Source of the DNA: Chionis minor
Taxonomy: Eukaryota; Chordata; Aves; Charadriiformes; Chionididae
DNA length: 64,000 nucleotides
Direction: 5' to 3'
Assembly (NCBI GenBank): GCA_013398295.1
Contig: VZSF01001417.1
Location: 420,322 to 484,321, forward strand
A program made the position numbers and the translations under genes. Each line of letters starts with the position of its first letter. The first letter of the stretch is position 1. Positions 25,201-36,787 of the stretch are shown here, piece by piece. The notes beneath the pieces were generated by a model. The model ran no database searches and was not told where the DNA came from. It saw nothing but the letters and a program-made list of their open reading frames with translations.

Positions 25201-28200
25201 GGAGAAGCTAATGGCTTTCTGTGTTGCAACAGTAGCATGGAGGGACCCTTTGTACACTTAAAAATATTGCTAACATAACTACGACTATTTTCAGTGTGAA
25301 AAAAAATTACTCGTGTCAAGCCCCAGACAGATGACCTCTTCCATGTACAGCAGAACAGGGATAAGAGTTTGCCATTCAGCTGAAGACGGCTGCTCGCTGC
25401 CCCAGGTCACAGCCTCCACTGCTCCTCCGGCTGAAAAGTTTATGGGAGCATTCCCCAACTTGCTTCAGGAGAAATCAACCAGCTTAGTCCTGCCTAAGCA
25501 TTTAAATCACTCCTTTGGTCTTTGCCTAGTTTGATGTAGAGACATTGTCCCGGGCTGGATGCCTGCTTTTCCGCAGGGTTCCCAGAAAGGCACAATGCCT
25601 GGGTGATGTCACTTGATGATCTTCCAGAAGAAAATGATGTGCTGGGGGAGGAGTATCCCTTTCAGGGTCTAGAAGTTTTCTTCTCTGCATGATTATCTTT
25701 TTAAATAGTGAATGCTGTTCTTTGGTACAATATGCTGTCACCGAGAGCGCAACTGCATGAAGGAGAATCCATCTTCAGAGGTGTCCGTGATCTAATAAAT
25801 GGCATTTACCTTGAGGGGATAAGAAGTAAGCAATGCTCAGGGACTAGAACATACTCAGCCAGAAATGCAGTGAGGTTCCCAACGTTGTTCTTGCTCTGTG
25901 TGCTCGGATTGCTCTCATGATGGGAGCTCTTTATGGACTTTCATTCACAAAGCCCAGGTGTGAACACAAGTGAGCACAAGGCACAAGGCAGTAGAAGTCT
26001 GTCCCCTATGACCTGAGGCAAAAATCTATGACTTCTCTTCCTGGTTGCCCTCATGTGCCTTGCAGTCTGACATTTTCCATTTGCACCCTTTGTTTCTCCT
26101 CTTTCCATGCCATGGTTTTCCTAGGCTGTTCTGCACTTCTCTTGTATCATCGCAAGGTTGGTAAAGGAGAATGATCTAAGATAGGAGATGAAAATTCCCC
26201 TGGCAAGGGCTGGGGAGGAACCAAGAAGAGGAAGCCTGCCTGAACTGACAGGCATTCCGTGGGAGATGGGCACGCTCCTCTAGGCATCTGTCCACACCTT
26301 TAGATGCCTACATACTTCCACGTGCTTGACTCCAGTTCAGATTCATAAGTAACCCTGCAAATTGCAGGTCATCCCTGAAGACAGATTGTGAGTTACGGCT
26401 CCTGTCTGTTGTTGGTTGCTTTTTTTAAATTATTTTAAGAAAATAGAGAAAACCTTTTAAAGAAGCCTGTACCTGAGGTGTAGGGGATACTTGTACCCTG
26501 AGTCTTCCAGTGCTAAATCCTGTCCGTTTTTCAATACATTGCAAGCAAACATATTATTGTCTCCATGTTAATTGCCAGCTGTAAGCAACTGGCCTAGCTT
26601 CTCGGCTCTCTGTCAAGACAAATCTGTCAGGTTTCATTTATTTGTGTTCCGGTACAGCTGGCACTGAAACGGCTTGGGCTGCCAGCCCTCATGTTCTAAT
26701 TCCCCCCAGCTGAGTCAGACTATCTCACTGATACATGCCTTGACCATCTTCTGCGGCATTTTTAGTAAAAACAACCTTCCAAATACTGGGAATGGCTGGA
26801 AGCAGAGAGACTATGTTTCAAGTCAGACACTGAGAAATAAAATGACTCTCACTCCTTTGATATTTTGAATATCCACACATTTAACTTCTGGTCTTGATTA
26901 TAAGTGCTCTATTTTTCATGAAGGCTTGAGACGTGATTGCAGAATCTGACTGCATTCAGTGTAGTTACGAAGGAGACTGTTCAAACATGACTGAGTACAA
27001 ACTTAAGCAAGTGAGATCGTTAAATGTCAGCATTATTAATAAGGCCTTTAAGGATTGTTTTCTCAGAAATATTTATCTAATGTTCCTTCCTACTGGCTGA
27101 TTGATCCCTTTGGGCACCATCAGCCATTCGGGGACTGGGAATCAAAAGTTCAGACTGCTCAAAAAGTGTCAGGTCACTCTCCCCTTCTTACACAAGGGAA
27201 GTAAAGATGATGTGGAGATTGCTGGATTCTGTAGCTAATCCAAGGAGTGTAGTAGTGGTGGCCAGCTGTGGTCTTGATTCCTTAAAGTAAGTCATGGTCT
27301 TACAGATGGAGCTCTGGAAGTCCAGCATAGTCCCCAGAACACAACACAAGCTGGGAGATGCCTAAACCTGCACCCAACTGAAGGTGAATGATCAATGTAA
27401 AATACCTGGGGGAAAATCCATAATTAAGACGTGTATTTTAAAGAGCATAAAAATCACACAGCGCAAAGAAACTGCAGAGCGTGGTATGCTAACCTGCAAG
27501 CCACTGTTTCTGAGGCTTTGTAGAAAGGTCAGTGGTGGTGGCAAATTGAACGGCAGGTTTGGACCCTTCAGGCATGTGAACACAACTGATTTTTGTGGAT
27601 CATGTTTTGAGAAGGAAAAGACAGGCGTAGCTAGTGAGATTTCAAGCTAATTGTTGAGGGTGTCTCCCTCTGCTTGTCATCCTGACTTGTTACATCCTTC
27701 TCCATCTTGTTTCTCCTACCACAGCTCTCCTGGATGGGATGTACAGCCCACAGCAAAGATGCAAGGTAGCAATGCGAGGCAGTACAGGCCGTTGCTATTG
27801 GAGAGCCAGAGGATGTACAATGGCACCATTAAGCCATTGCCAGCATTGCAGACAGAAAACACCAGGAGCATCACCACTTCTCATCTACATCTTTTTGCAC
27901 AAGGAAGTTAAAACATATCTTCTTCTCCTCCTCAAAGAATTGTGCATATGTATTGGAAGTGAATTCAAAGCTAGCAAGGAAAGACAAAAGTAGGAAGACA
28001 GCCAGGATAACTTGTGACTGAAAATTACTGGCTTTTGACCCAGCTTTTATTTATAACAGATTCATGGGAAATCTTCTAGGACTGTTTCAAAACAGTGCCA
28101 ATTAGTAAATTTTAGACCTGCATAGCTGGACAAGGGAGGAAGATTAGGTCATATACCAGGAAGTCTCAAAACTGGGAATTTGCCACAATCCCTTAATTCC

Positions 28201-28341
28201 TAAGCTTAAAAAAATGTTAATGACATAGTCTGAATATATTAGTAATGAAGTGAGATTTCCTAAAAGTTTGATGATAAAGATCCTCTGCTCAGCACCTAGC
28301 TTTGACAGGAATGTAACATACAGAGTATATTCTCAAGGTAG

Positions 28342-28935
28342 ATCATAGATTCATAGAGTAATTTGGGTTGGAAAGGACCTTTAAAAGTCAGCTAGTCCAA
28401 CCCCCCAGCATTGAGCAGGGACATCTTCAACTAGATGAGGTTGCTCAGAGCCCTTACCAACCTTGAATGTTTCCAGGGATGGGGCATCTACCACCTCTCT
28501 GGGCAACCTGTGAGAGTGTTTCACCACCCTCACGGTAAAAAATTTCTTCCTTATATCTAGTCTAAATTTTCCCTCTTTTAGTTTAAAGCCATTACCCCTT
28601 GTCCCATCGCAAGAGGCCCTGCTAAAAAGTTTGCCCCCATCTTTCCTGTAGGCCCCCTCTAATTACGGAAAGGCCATAGTAGGTCTCCCTGGAGCCTTCT
28701 CTTCTCTAGGCTGAAAAACCCCAACTCTCTCAGCTTGTCCTCATAGCAGAGGTACTCCAGCCCTCTGATCATTTTTGTGGTTCTCCTCTGTTCCCGCTCC
28801 AACAGGTCCATGTCTTTCCCATGCTGAGGGCTCCAGAGCTGGATGATGTACCCCAGGTGGGATCTCACCAGAGTGGAGTAGAGGGGCAGAATTACCTCCC
28901 TCGACCTGCTGGCCACTCTTCCTTTGATGTTTCTT
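28342..28935 (-). mobile_element. CR1 LINE, 5'-truncated, minus strand
   Basis: Read on the minus strand, a frame at 28916-28659 encodes the C-terminal part of the CR1 reverse transcriptase region (STLVRSHLGY, LEREQRR, FSLEKRRLQGDL). The family's conserved 3' tail follows (on the + strand, GGGTTGGAAAGGACCTTT and TAGTCCAACCCCCC). It ends at the ATTCTATGA-type 3' terminus near 28342. The copy is severely 5'-truncated, as nearly all avian CR1s are, and contains stops, so it is inactive. Confidence 0.92.
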
Positions 28936-31900
28936 TTGATTCTTTAGGTCTGTCACCTTAAAGACTGCAACAAAGTATTGGGCCCACAATAGCTTTTTTA
29001 ATATTTTTCCCATATCAAATGAGTCAGATGATCTTTTGGGTTTATGCACAAGAGCAGTGATTATGCTGCTTATGCAATTTGAACAGCGACAGAGCAAATG
29101 AATCTGCCACCCTCACTTAGAAAAGCTGTTCCAGAAATCACCGCACACTGGAACAGATCAGCACGTCCATCACCTTCCAGTGAATGCTTTGGTGTGCATT
29201 CTTGCTCTACCTGGTGGATTTGAAACCTACTGAAATGCCATTCTCTAAACCTGGAACCACATTATTCTAATCCTGTGTTCATGTAATTCTCTTTTTTTTT
29301 ATGGTTTTGATGAAGATGATTGTTATTGTTGTGAACAAGAATATCATGTGCTCGTCCTGGCTTTCAATATTTGGAAAAAAGAATGAACTCCTGAAATGTT
29401 GGTTTTCCCTACAGAAAAATTCTTTGGTGTATATAAATGACATTATTTCCTACCCCAGTTTATGGAGAAAAGTTTGTATCTTTGAAAAGGACAACCAGAA
29501 GCTAGGACCAAAGTGTAATTTATGACTCACTTTCAGCCTACCAGTTAACTCTCTGTGATCAAGTAGTTCACTGCAGCATAGGCAACTCCTGAGAAAGTGA
29601 TCTGGGAGGTCTCTTCCACCCTCTAACTTCATAAGCCTGGCTAAACTGACATCTCCATGGCTGAAAGCTCTACGTATTCCCCTCTGTGCCTTCTTTTTCC
29701 CAAACTGGTTCTCCAACCGCAATGCCCCAGCCATCTAAGGCACATCCCCATCTCAACAACCACATTCCCCTCACCTTCCCCAAACGACTTTTTTCCCATG
29801 GCCTTAGCAGAAACACATGTCCCAGACTAATTAATTTCCTGTAGGCACATGAGAAGAACAGCAGGGGAGGTCTGGGAGCTGGAGACAGCTTCACGCATCA
29901 ATAAGTTACTGGCCAGCCAGCGACAGGAGCAGCTGTGTGAAGGCTCTTCCGCTGATTTGTAAAATATCCCGGACATAGGCAAAACCAGCAGTTGTCGACA
30001 TTGTTTTTGCTTGGCTTATGTGCAACACAGTGTGGGAACATCTAGCCTACTGATTCAGACTTTCATCTGGCAAAGGGCAGTTTTTGTTCCAGTCCTTGAT
30101 CCTTAGGTCGTGTCTGCTTCTTATCCACCAGCTTTGTGTCAAATGCATACGCAGTCTTAGGCATGAACTCCCTCCGAGCTGCTCCCTCCTGGCTAAGTGC
30201 TTGAAGTCGTTCTTCTCTGCAGAGAGCTTTGTTGTCCCTGATTTAAGCCCTGTGAAAATACACAAGCTTTATTTGGGTACACTCAGTAGTACATCAGAGC
30301 AAACGTCGCTGTGAAGTTTTGTGCTTGTAGCTAACTACTGCCTTGGAGTTATCATTTGCTGCTCTGCTGTAATGTTTAGCATTCATATGTTAATCCACTC
30401 TTGGAGGCTGTTGTGCCTGCCTGCCTGTAAGGCTTTATCAAATGACAGCAAAATTAATAGTTTGGTTTCTGCCAATTTGATACAAGATGCTTAATATGAA
30501 AAGCAGAATATCCATCACTGAAGAGAATTTTGGAGCATTGCTTATTTCTCTCCAACTACAATATTTTCTTGGTTTTTTCTGCATTGCCTGTGCTACCAAG
30601 ACAGTTTCTAATTCTCTGTTCTGTAAACCAGAAAAGTTTCTTCATAAAGACATGTGTATGAGTATGTGTATGTGTATGTGTATGTGCTGGTCTTTTTCCT
30701 TGCTGAATAGATTTGACCACGTCATATACCAGATGAAATACCATGAACTACAAATAAATGTAATGGTTTGGGTTTTTAAATCAATCATCCAATACCAATC
30801 AGTATCACAGAGAAGGGAATGAGAACAATGATTCCTAGATTAATTCACTTTGCAACTTCTTTAACTGTGAGATTGAGAAAGAATCTGAGTTTTACTGTAA
30901 AAAAAGGTAGATGGTATTTCACACAGATATTTTTCTGAATCCCTCACTCCATTTCTTCTTTTTCTCCGCACAGAAACTGCTGGACTATGATTTGCTTGAA
31001 AGCTGTAAGTTAGCTCTGAAGGAATGGACAACTCCAACAAAAAAACCCACAAAAGTCTTCTGAGGAGCCAGCAAGGGAACTAGAAAAAGCAGCTTGACTT
31101 GCGAAATCTCACCTGACCCATGACTGACTCTCTGCTAATTTAAGACACCTTTGTACATCAGGTGCTGCAACTCCTCAGCATGTTGCTGTTTGTACAGCAT
31201 TTTTGCCTTAGTCTCCCAGTACGTGGTGGAACAGAGAAATCGAATTTACATTCAATTGTTTATGAAAACACCCAAATATTAAATATAAACCTTTAAACAA
31301 TTTTCTTACAAGATACTGCAGCATGGTTCACTTCATATGACGGTCCAAGCCAGGCTTAAGAAAACCCAACCGGTTAGCTGGTTTCATACTCCATCCATCC
31401 CCCGCAGGGCAGCTGCCGGATCCAACCTGACTGAATAGAGTGACGTGGTAATTTGTGCTGTGGTCATCAGGGTTTCCAACCAGGCACTGAAGCTGTAACT
31501 CTCTAACTGGTACCTTTTCTGCAGGCTCAGTGAGTTTCTGCTGCAGTTATTCAGGTTGGAGGCTCATTTGCAACCATAAGGGCAAATTTCAAAATTAAAT
31601 GAAGGTGGAAGCTTTGTCTTCGCTAGAAGAGACTGCTCCTACGGGCGTGTCCTCCTAGCACAGAAATAATTGCCTCCAGCAAGAGGGCTTTTCTCTGTAA
31701 AGAGACTTTACAGAGACTTGTACAGGTCCCAAAGACAAAATAAACTATGCAAGCAAAGGACTTTGCATTGAAAAATCCAGATTATTTTTTTAATTTCGTC
31801 TAAAAAAAGTTAGTATTTGCCAGTTGTACTGTTAGTCTACAGGCTACTTGAAAGACATAGAGTAGCATACAGGGTGACCAGAAAAAGGTCCAACCTGACA

Positions 31901-32083
31901 GACTTTCCTCCTTGCCTCCTACATGGATTCTGGTAATGCAGGAATCCCTGGTTGATCTCTGTGTTTGTACCTGTGCGTAATGCACCACAGTGTCACAGCT
32001 TACTAGTATATTCAGAGCCATCTGCATGTGACTAGAGTGCCATCATACGCATAAATATTCTCACTTGTATGTATTTTTTCCAG
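28936..32083. other. Non-coding stretch upstream of C1QTNF7 coding exon
   Basis: No coding exon seen. This is presumably C1QTNF7 5' intron, because the coding exon at 32084 starts with a splice acceptor. It contains the hexamer repeat at 30652. Confidence 0.55.
30652..30687 (+). repeat. (TGTATG)n microsatellite
   Basis: Five to six near-perfect hexamer units, with one GAGTATG variant. The opposite strand reads as alternating histidine/threonine codons. Confidence 0.9.
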
Positions 32084-32329
32084 ATCCAAGGATGTTTGTG
32101 TTGCTTTACATTACAAGTTTTGCCATCTACACAAGCGAACAACCTCTTCAAAGCCAGTTCAAAGGAGAAAATTACTACACCAGATATATCTGTAGCATCC
32201 CTGGTTTGCCGGGCCCTGCGGGTCCCCCTGGAGCCAGCGGATCCCCGGGGCCACACGGACGCATTGGTCTTCCAGGAAGAGATGGTAGAGATGGCAGGAA
32301 GGGAGAAAAAGGTGAAAAAGGGAGCGCAG
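32084..32329 (+). CDS. C1QTNF7: C1QTNF7 first coding exon (CDS 32092-32329)
   Basis: The acceptor TTTTTTCCAG ends at 32083; eight leader bases precede ATG 32092. The exon ends at 32329 before GTATTG and stops in phase 1. It encodes residues 1-79 plus one base: a hydrophobic signal peptide ([15 protein letters not shown], about residues 1-16), a short linker with Cys34, and Gly-X-Y triplets starting at Gly38. This ATG is chosen because it yields a secretion signal and a full-length 289-residue protein, the same length as human CTRP7. The product is a secreted C1q/TNF-related protein of the adiponectin paralogue family that forms trimers through its collagen and C1q parts. Because the exon starts only 8 nt before the ATG, one or more upstream non-coding exons and the promoter must lie further left; I could not locate them. 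Confidence 0.95.
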
Positions 32330-33054
32330 GTATTGAATATTTGTGTAACCTAACACAGTAGTAGTACAACGAAGTATGACCTTTGATTGTCACTGTTATA
32401 CGTATGTGTGTGTATATATATATGAGATGAATGTGTGTATGTGCCTGTGTGGGTTTAAGTGTGATGCATGTATATATAGTGGGAGAAAAAAATATGCAGA
32501 TATATTTTAGATATGTCTAATATGCATATACTGAAATCTGTGTAAAAAAATGTAAATGCTTAGCCTTCTTGCGCACAGATGCTAAGAAAAAGTCTGGGAA
32601 AAATGAAGCATGTGCGGTCTCATTTGTGCCATTAGCCAGGAATAAAAGATTAGCAGGTAATTAGGTACACACTAAAAATGCTCAAATAGTAGGAGATCCT
32701 TAGTGCACAAGTATCATTCTATAGGTAGCCATGCTGCTGTGCTTCCCATCAGCAGTACCCACAGTTCAGTCAGCAATGGACTGATTAGGTATAAAATTCT
32801 TCCATGTGTCATCACGACATATGAAGAAAAGTAGGAATATAGAAACAAAGGACCCCCCGGGATGTGGAGTCTGGTCCTCTGTTCCAACTTGCCATTCCTT
32901 TCACAAACTTACTAGAAGATTTTGAAAGTATTTTTGGAGTATTTTGAAATTCTGAGCATGTGTTTCTTGTTTGTTCAGGCCCACACAGTAGCCCACACAA
33001 TCATTTACTGAGATGATATGTGCAACGATTAACTAACTTAAAATGTTTTTGAAG
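32330..33054 (+). other. C1QTNF7: C1QTNF7 intron between coding exons
   Basis: A 725-bp phase-1 intron with GT..AG ends (GTATTG / TTTTTGAAG). It contains a TG/TA-rich simple repeat around 32400-32475. It splits a glycine codon inside the collagen domain, keeping the Gly-X-Y register. Confidence 0.93.
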
Positions 33055-33686
33055 GTTTAAGAGGAAAGACTGGGCCATTAGGACCAGCTGGAGAGAAAGG
33101 AGACCAAGGTCAGTCTGGTAAAAAAGGACCTGGAGGATTGACTGGTGCCAAAGGTGAAGTAGGTCCAGCTGGACCACCTGGACCTAAGGGAGATAAAGGA
33201 GACCGAGGAGAGCCAGGTGCGCCAGGGGTCTGTAAGTGTGGAAAGATAGTGCTGAAATCTGCCTTTTCTGTTGGCATCACCACCAGCTACCCAGAGGAAA
33301 GATTGCCAATTGTATTCAATAAAGTCCTCTTCAATGAGGGGGAGCATTACAACCCTTCCACAGGGAAGTTTATTTGTGCCATCCCAGGGATTTATTATTT
33401 TTCTTACGATATCACCTTAGCAAACAAGCATCTCGCGATTGGGCTGGTTCACAACGGGAAGTACAGGATAAAGACATTCGATGCGAACACAGGCAACCAT
33501 GATGTAGCTTCTGGATCCACAGTGATCTACCTTCAGCCAGAAGATGAAGTATGGCTTGAGATCTTCTACACTGACCAAAACGGTCTCTTCTCTGATCCAA
33601 CATGGGCAGACAGTCTGTTTTCTGGATTTCTCTTATACGTTGATACAGATTACCTTGACGCTTTATCAGATGAAGATGAGCTCTGA
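33055..33686 (+). CDS. C1QTNF7: C1QTNF7 second coding exon, collagen and C1q domains
   Basis: This exon runs from the split Gly80 codon to the TGA at 33684-33686. Together with the previous exon it makes a 289-residue protein. Gly-X-Y triplets run without interruption from residue 38 to about 136 (33 triplets), followed by the Cys-Lys-Cys motif (Cys139, Cys141). These cysteines are likely used for interchain disulfides, which is inferred from the family. Residues from about 145 form the globular C1q domain, including [35 protein letters not shown] and the C-terminal [11 protein letters not shown]. The match to mammalian C1QTNF7 is near-identical over the C1q domain and no frameshift or lost residue is visible. 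The only recognisable neighbour is CC2D2A, downstream on the same strand. Confidence 0.97.
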
Positions 33687-34037
33687 AGCAGACGATGTCC
33701 AAATGACGTTCAAACTGGACACCCCAGCACAAGATTTTATCTGTGGATGGGGGGGCCACAAAGTTGAAAAAAAAGTAAAATCTGGGAGTTTATTTTTGCT
33801 TTGAAAGGAACCAAATCTGAGCTCATAAGGATCTTTCTAGAATCTAAGCTGGATTTTTTACAGAGCAGCAGGGATATCGAAAGGAACTGTAATTAACAAA
33901 AGACTGCATCACTCCAGGACTCACTCCTCCTGAAAGTTATGTTTATAATACTATTTAAACAAATTTAAGATACTGTACATTGGATTTTATATAAAATATG
34001 TTAAGTTGCAATGTAGAATGGATATTTTGTATATGAC

Positions 34038-34043
34038 ATTAAA
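34038..34043 (+). promoter_or_regulatory. C1QTNF7: Poly(A) signal ATTAAA
   Basis: A common variant hexamer 352 bases after the C1QTNF7 stop, followed by a T/G-rich element. It is the better-placed candidate of the two. Confidence 0.55.
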
Positions 34044-34140
34044 GTAAAATTGAACAGTTGATGGCATAATCATCTGTGGTCATTTTAGGACAGGAAATAC
34101 ATTAAAAACAGAGAAAACCTTGATTTTTTTAGGAGAGAGG

Positions 34141-34146
34141 AATAAA
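34141..34146 (+). promoter_or_regulatory. C1QTNF7: Poly(A) signal AATAAA
   Basis: A canonical hexamer 455 bases after the stop, a possible alternative end for C1QTNF7 transcripts. Confidence 0.45.
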
Positions 34147-36775
34147 GTAGGAATGTCTGCTTCAGGATGTAGCTGAACAGGTCACAAGGACAATCCCATC
34201 TGATATTTATACCAACAAATTATATCCATAATTAAGTAACCTCCTAATAAATACATGAAGATTTCTACTAGTTGAGGACTGCCCGATGACAGTCAAAAGA
34301 TCAGAATAAAAGTATTAAACATATAAAATAACTAAAAACTGGGATATCTGAAAACTTGGACATGGGCATTAAATGTGGGTATTTTCAGTATAATTCCAAG
34401 CAGGTTTTCTATTCTTTCAATGCTATTCAGTATCTTTATGAGAAACGTGGAAGAAAACATAAACTTTTTACTGAAGAAAATTATGGATACCAAAAACCGG
34501 ATAGAACAGTAACCAGTAATGAGAATAAATTATATGGAACAAACTAAGTCACATCATTAAAGCAGATTTACTTGTATTCTAATATGGCGAAATGCAATAA
34601 AACAAACGTAGGTCACACACAAAATGAAAAACTGCATTCAGGAAATCAGCGACCATGGAAAAAGTACACGGGACATCATGGATAATCAGCTAAGCATAAG
34701 CTGTTGGAGTAGGCTGTTGCTACAGCCCTTTGGATGTATGATAAATAGAAAAACAAGTGGGAGTAAGGAGTAGTTACTTATGAAGCTGCTACTTCTGACA
34801 ATGTTTCAAAAACTCACTCAAAAATTAGAAAAAAAATGGTTGTAATTCTACCCATGTGGATTACACAGGAGATACAACAATGTCAATTTATTTCTCTTGT
34901 CAATGAAGTTAAGTGGTGATTTGATCACAGTCCGCAGATTAAATTCCTGGTAGTAGCTGCCACTTCCTTCTAGCAGATGGGAGCTCAGCAAGATCCACCG
35001 GAGAGAAACTGTATTAATTCCCACTGGAAATGAGGAACCCATTTTACAAGTGGCAGCAGTCAATCACTGTAAAAATACTTAGGAACACCATGACTTCTCC
35101 AGCATTGAACATTGTTAAATCAAGACTGGCAGTCTTTAACTGTGTGTTCTTACTTTCCAGGAATTTACAATCTCATTTTATCCATCCCAGATTTACAGAA
35201 ACCTGCTACTTTTATCGGCTATTCAGATAGCTTCAAATGCTAGTGGTCTGTGTTGCACAACTCCTGATCCCGCTTGATTTATGACCAAGGCGGAGGGAAG
35301 TTTCTGGGTTTTTTCTGCGTACCTGACTTAATTAAGAAAATATCAACCAAATAAAATGGCACAAAAATACCGCTGAGATTGCGAAATGAGCACCCGCACC
35401 TGCACCCGCATTTCCCCACGCATTGGCACGCACGTCTTGGAGAGCACGACCGCTGCTTTATGCAGCCAACGGCTGCAAAGTCCTGACCACAAATCAAACG
35501 GGCGATGCCTGTACAGCCCTTATTTTATCTGCCAGTGAGAGGTGTGTGGCAGAAGACAAAAGGGGATTATTTTTCTAACTAGACATCTAATTTATTAGTC
35601 TTACACAAGGGCTTGCTTCCTGTGAGAAGTATGGACGAGAGCACTCACAGATTCAGTTTACCACTGTGTGCTACAATCATTTGTACATCTGCAAAGTAAG
35701 CACACTATGAGTGCAAAATGCAGCCCAATTATCATTTACAACAATGATTGATGGCCAATGCTTCACAGCCATCAGTGCCTACACAAGGCACAAAGGCTAT
35801 GGCCATTACTCCGTGCTGTCTGCAATAAAATTCCACGGGAAAGAACAGACAATCATATGAGGCCCATGAATTTTAAGAAGCCTAATTTAATAGAGGCAGG
35901 ATTGGACCTATAATGTGTATTATGCCACCAAAGCAACTAAAAGAAGTATTTAATTACATCTTTATTTTTTAAATAAATATGGAAATAGGTTTACGACATT
36001 TCAACCAGTAGAAAGTTTATGCTAGGAGTAAAAAGTCAGTCTTTATTAGAAATACTTCACACCTTCAAGTTAGAAAATCTCCTATAAAGCCAAGCTTAAG
36101 AAAAGAGTATGACTGATTTTCTTCAGACTCAACAGAAACATATTCAGTTGTTACAATAAATCCGAAAATTTTCAGACAAACTTATTTTTCACCACTGAAT
36201 AGAGAAAAAGTAGGGCTTTATAGTGAAACGTTCCTAGTTGCAATCTGAACTAAAGCAAACTGCATCCATGTAATAATCTTGTAAAAATGAGTGAAATAGA
36301 AAAGATATATTTTAACCACACCTATGTTGAAAATGACATCATGGAAATAAGTAAACCAAGTTATTGTTTCCTGTACTTAATAATTCTAGATTTATGTTTG
36401 TACAATCATAGAAAAGTTGTTTCAGATTCCCTAAGTTTTCCCAATTGGATTCCGTAGTTATTTGAACAGTTTAATACTTTGTCATGAACTGTTAAAAATA
36501 AGTAATTCTGTTGAATTATTCCTATAGGTTTTGGCAAGAAGAATCTTTTTACTACATGTATGGACAACATATTTATAATTTATAGAAGTAGCATGTATCC
36601 CTACCCTCATTCAGGATCTCAAGACATTCTTCTAAAGTAAACCATTCTTATTACTATTATTCTGCTTGAAAATAGATCACCTTGGACGACATGATATATC
36701 ATTAGGGCTATTCCCCTGTCTAAATTTGAATTTATATGGAAATTATCTTGGGCTGAAGTCTTCCCACTATTTACA

Positions 36776-36787
36776 CCAGTAGGTGGC
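36776..36787 (+). promoter_or_regulatory. Candidate CTCF core motif
   Basis: CCAGTAGGTGGC matches the CTCF core consensus CCASYAGRKGGC at all positions and is followed by GAG. It lies between the end of C1QTNF7 and the CC2D2A promoter, a sensible place for an insulator or loop anchor. Occupancy cannot be judged from sequence. Confidence 0.5.

Larger units (their letters stand above)
13393..28341. other. Long non-coding stretch with small repeats only
   Basis: No coding exon can be supported across about 15 kb. The largest frames (170 aa from 16712, 156 aa on the minus strand ending at 16984, 144 aa from 17820, 139 aa from 19168) lie in locally GC-rich DNA and overlap one another on both strands. 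They have mixed low-complexity composition and no family signature. The small repeats seen are listed separately (18053, 21052-21119, 22177). Confidence 0.55.
33687..34165 (+). other. C1QTNF7: C1QTNF7 3' untranslated region (end estimated)
   Basis: Non-coding, AT-rich sequence after the stop codon, containing two candidate poly(A) signals (34038 and 34141). A T/G-rich stretch (ATCTGTGGTCATTTT) lies about 28 bases after the first signal. Cleavage could be near 34060 or near 34165. Confidence 0.6.

Noticed and set aside
29573..29640. Possible further CR1 tail (AGTGATCTGGGAGGTCTCTT followed by CCACCCTCTAACTTCATAA)
   Set aside because: It resembles a CR1 3' end, but the match is short and too diverged to call by eye.
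35640..35890. Stretch that looks like a conserved non-coding element downstream of C1QTNF7
   Set aside because: Conservation cannot be judged from one sequence; only a multi-species alignment would support it.
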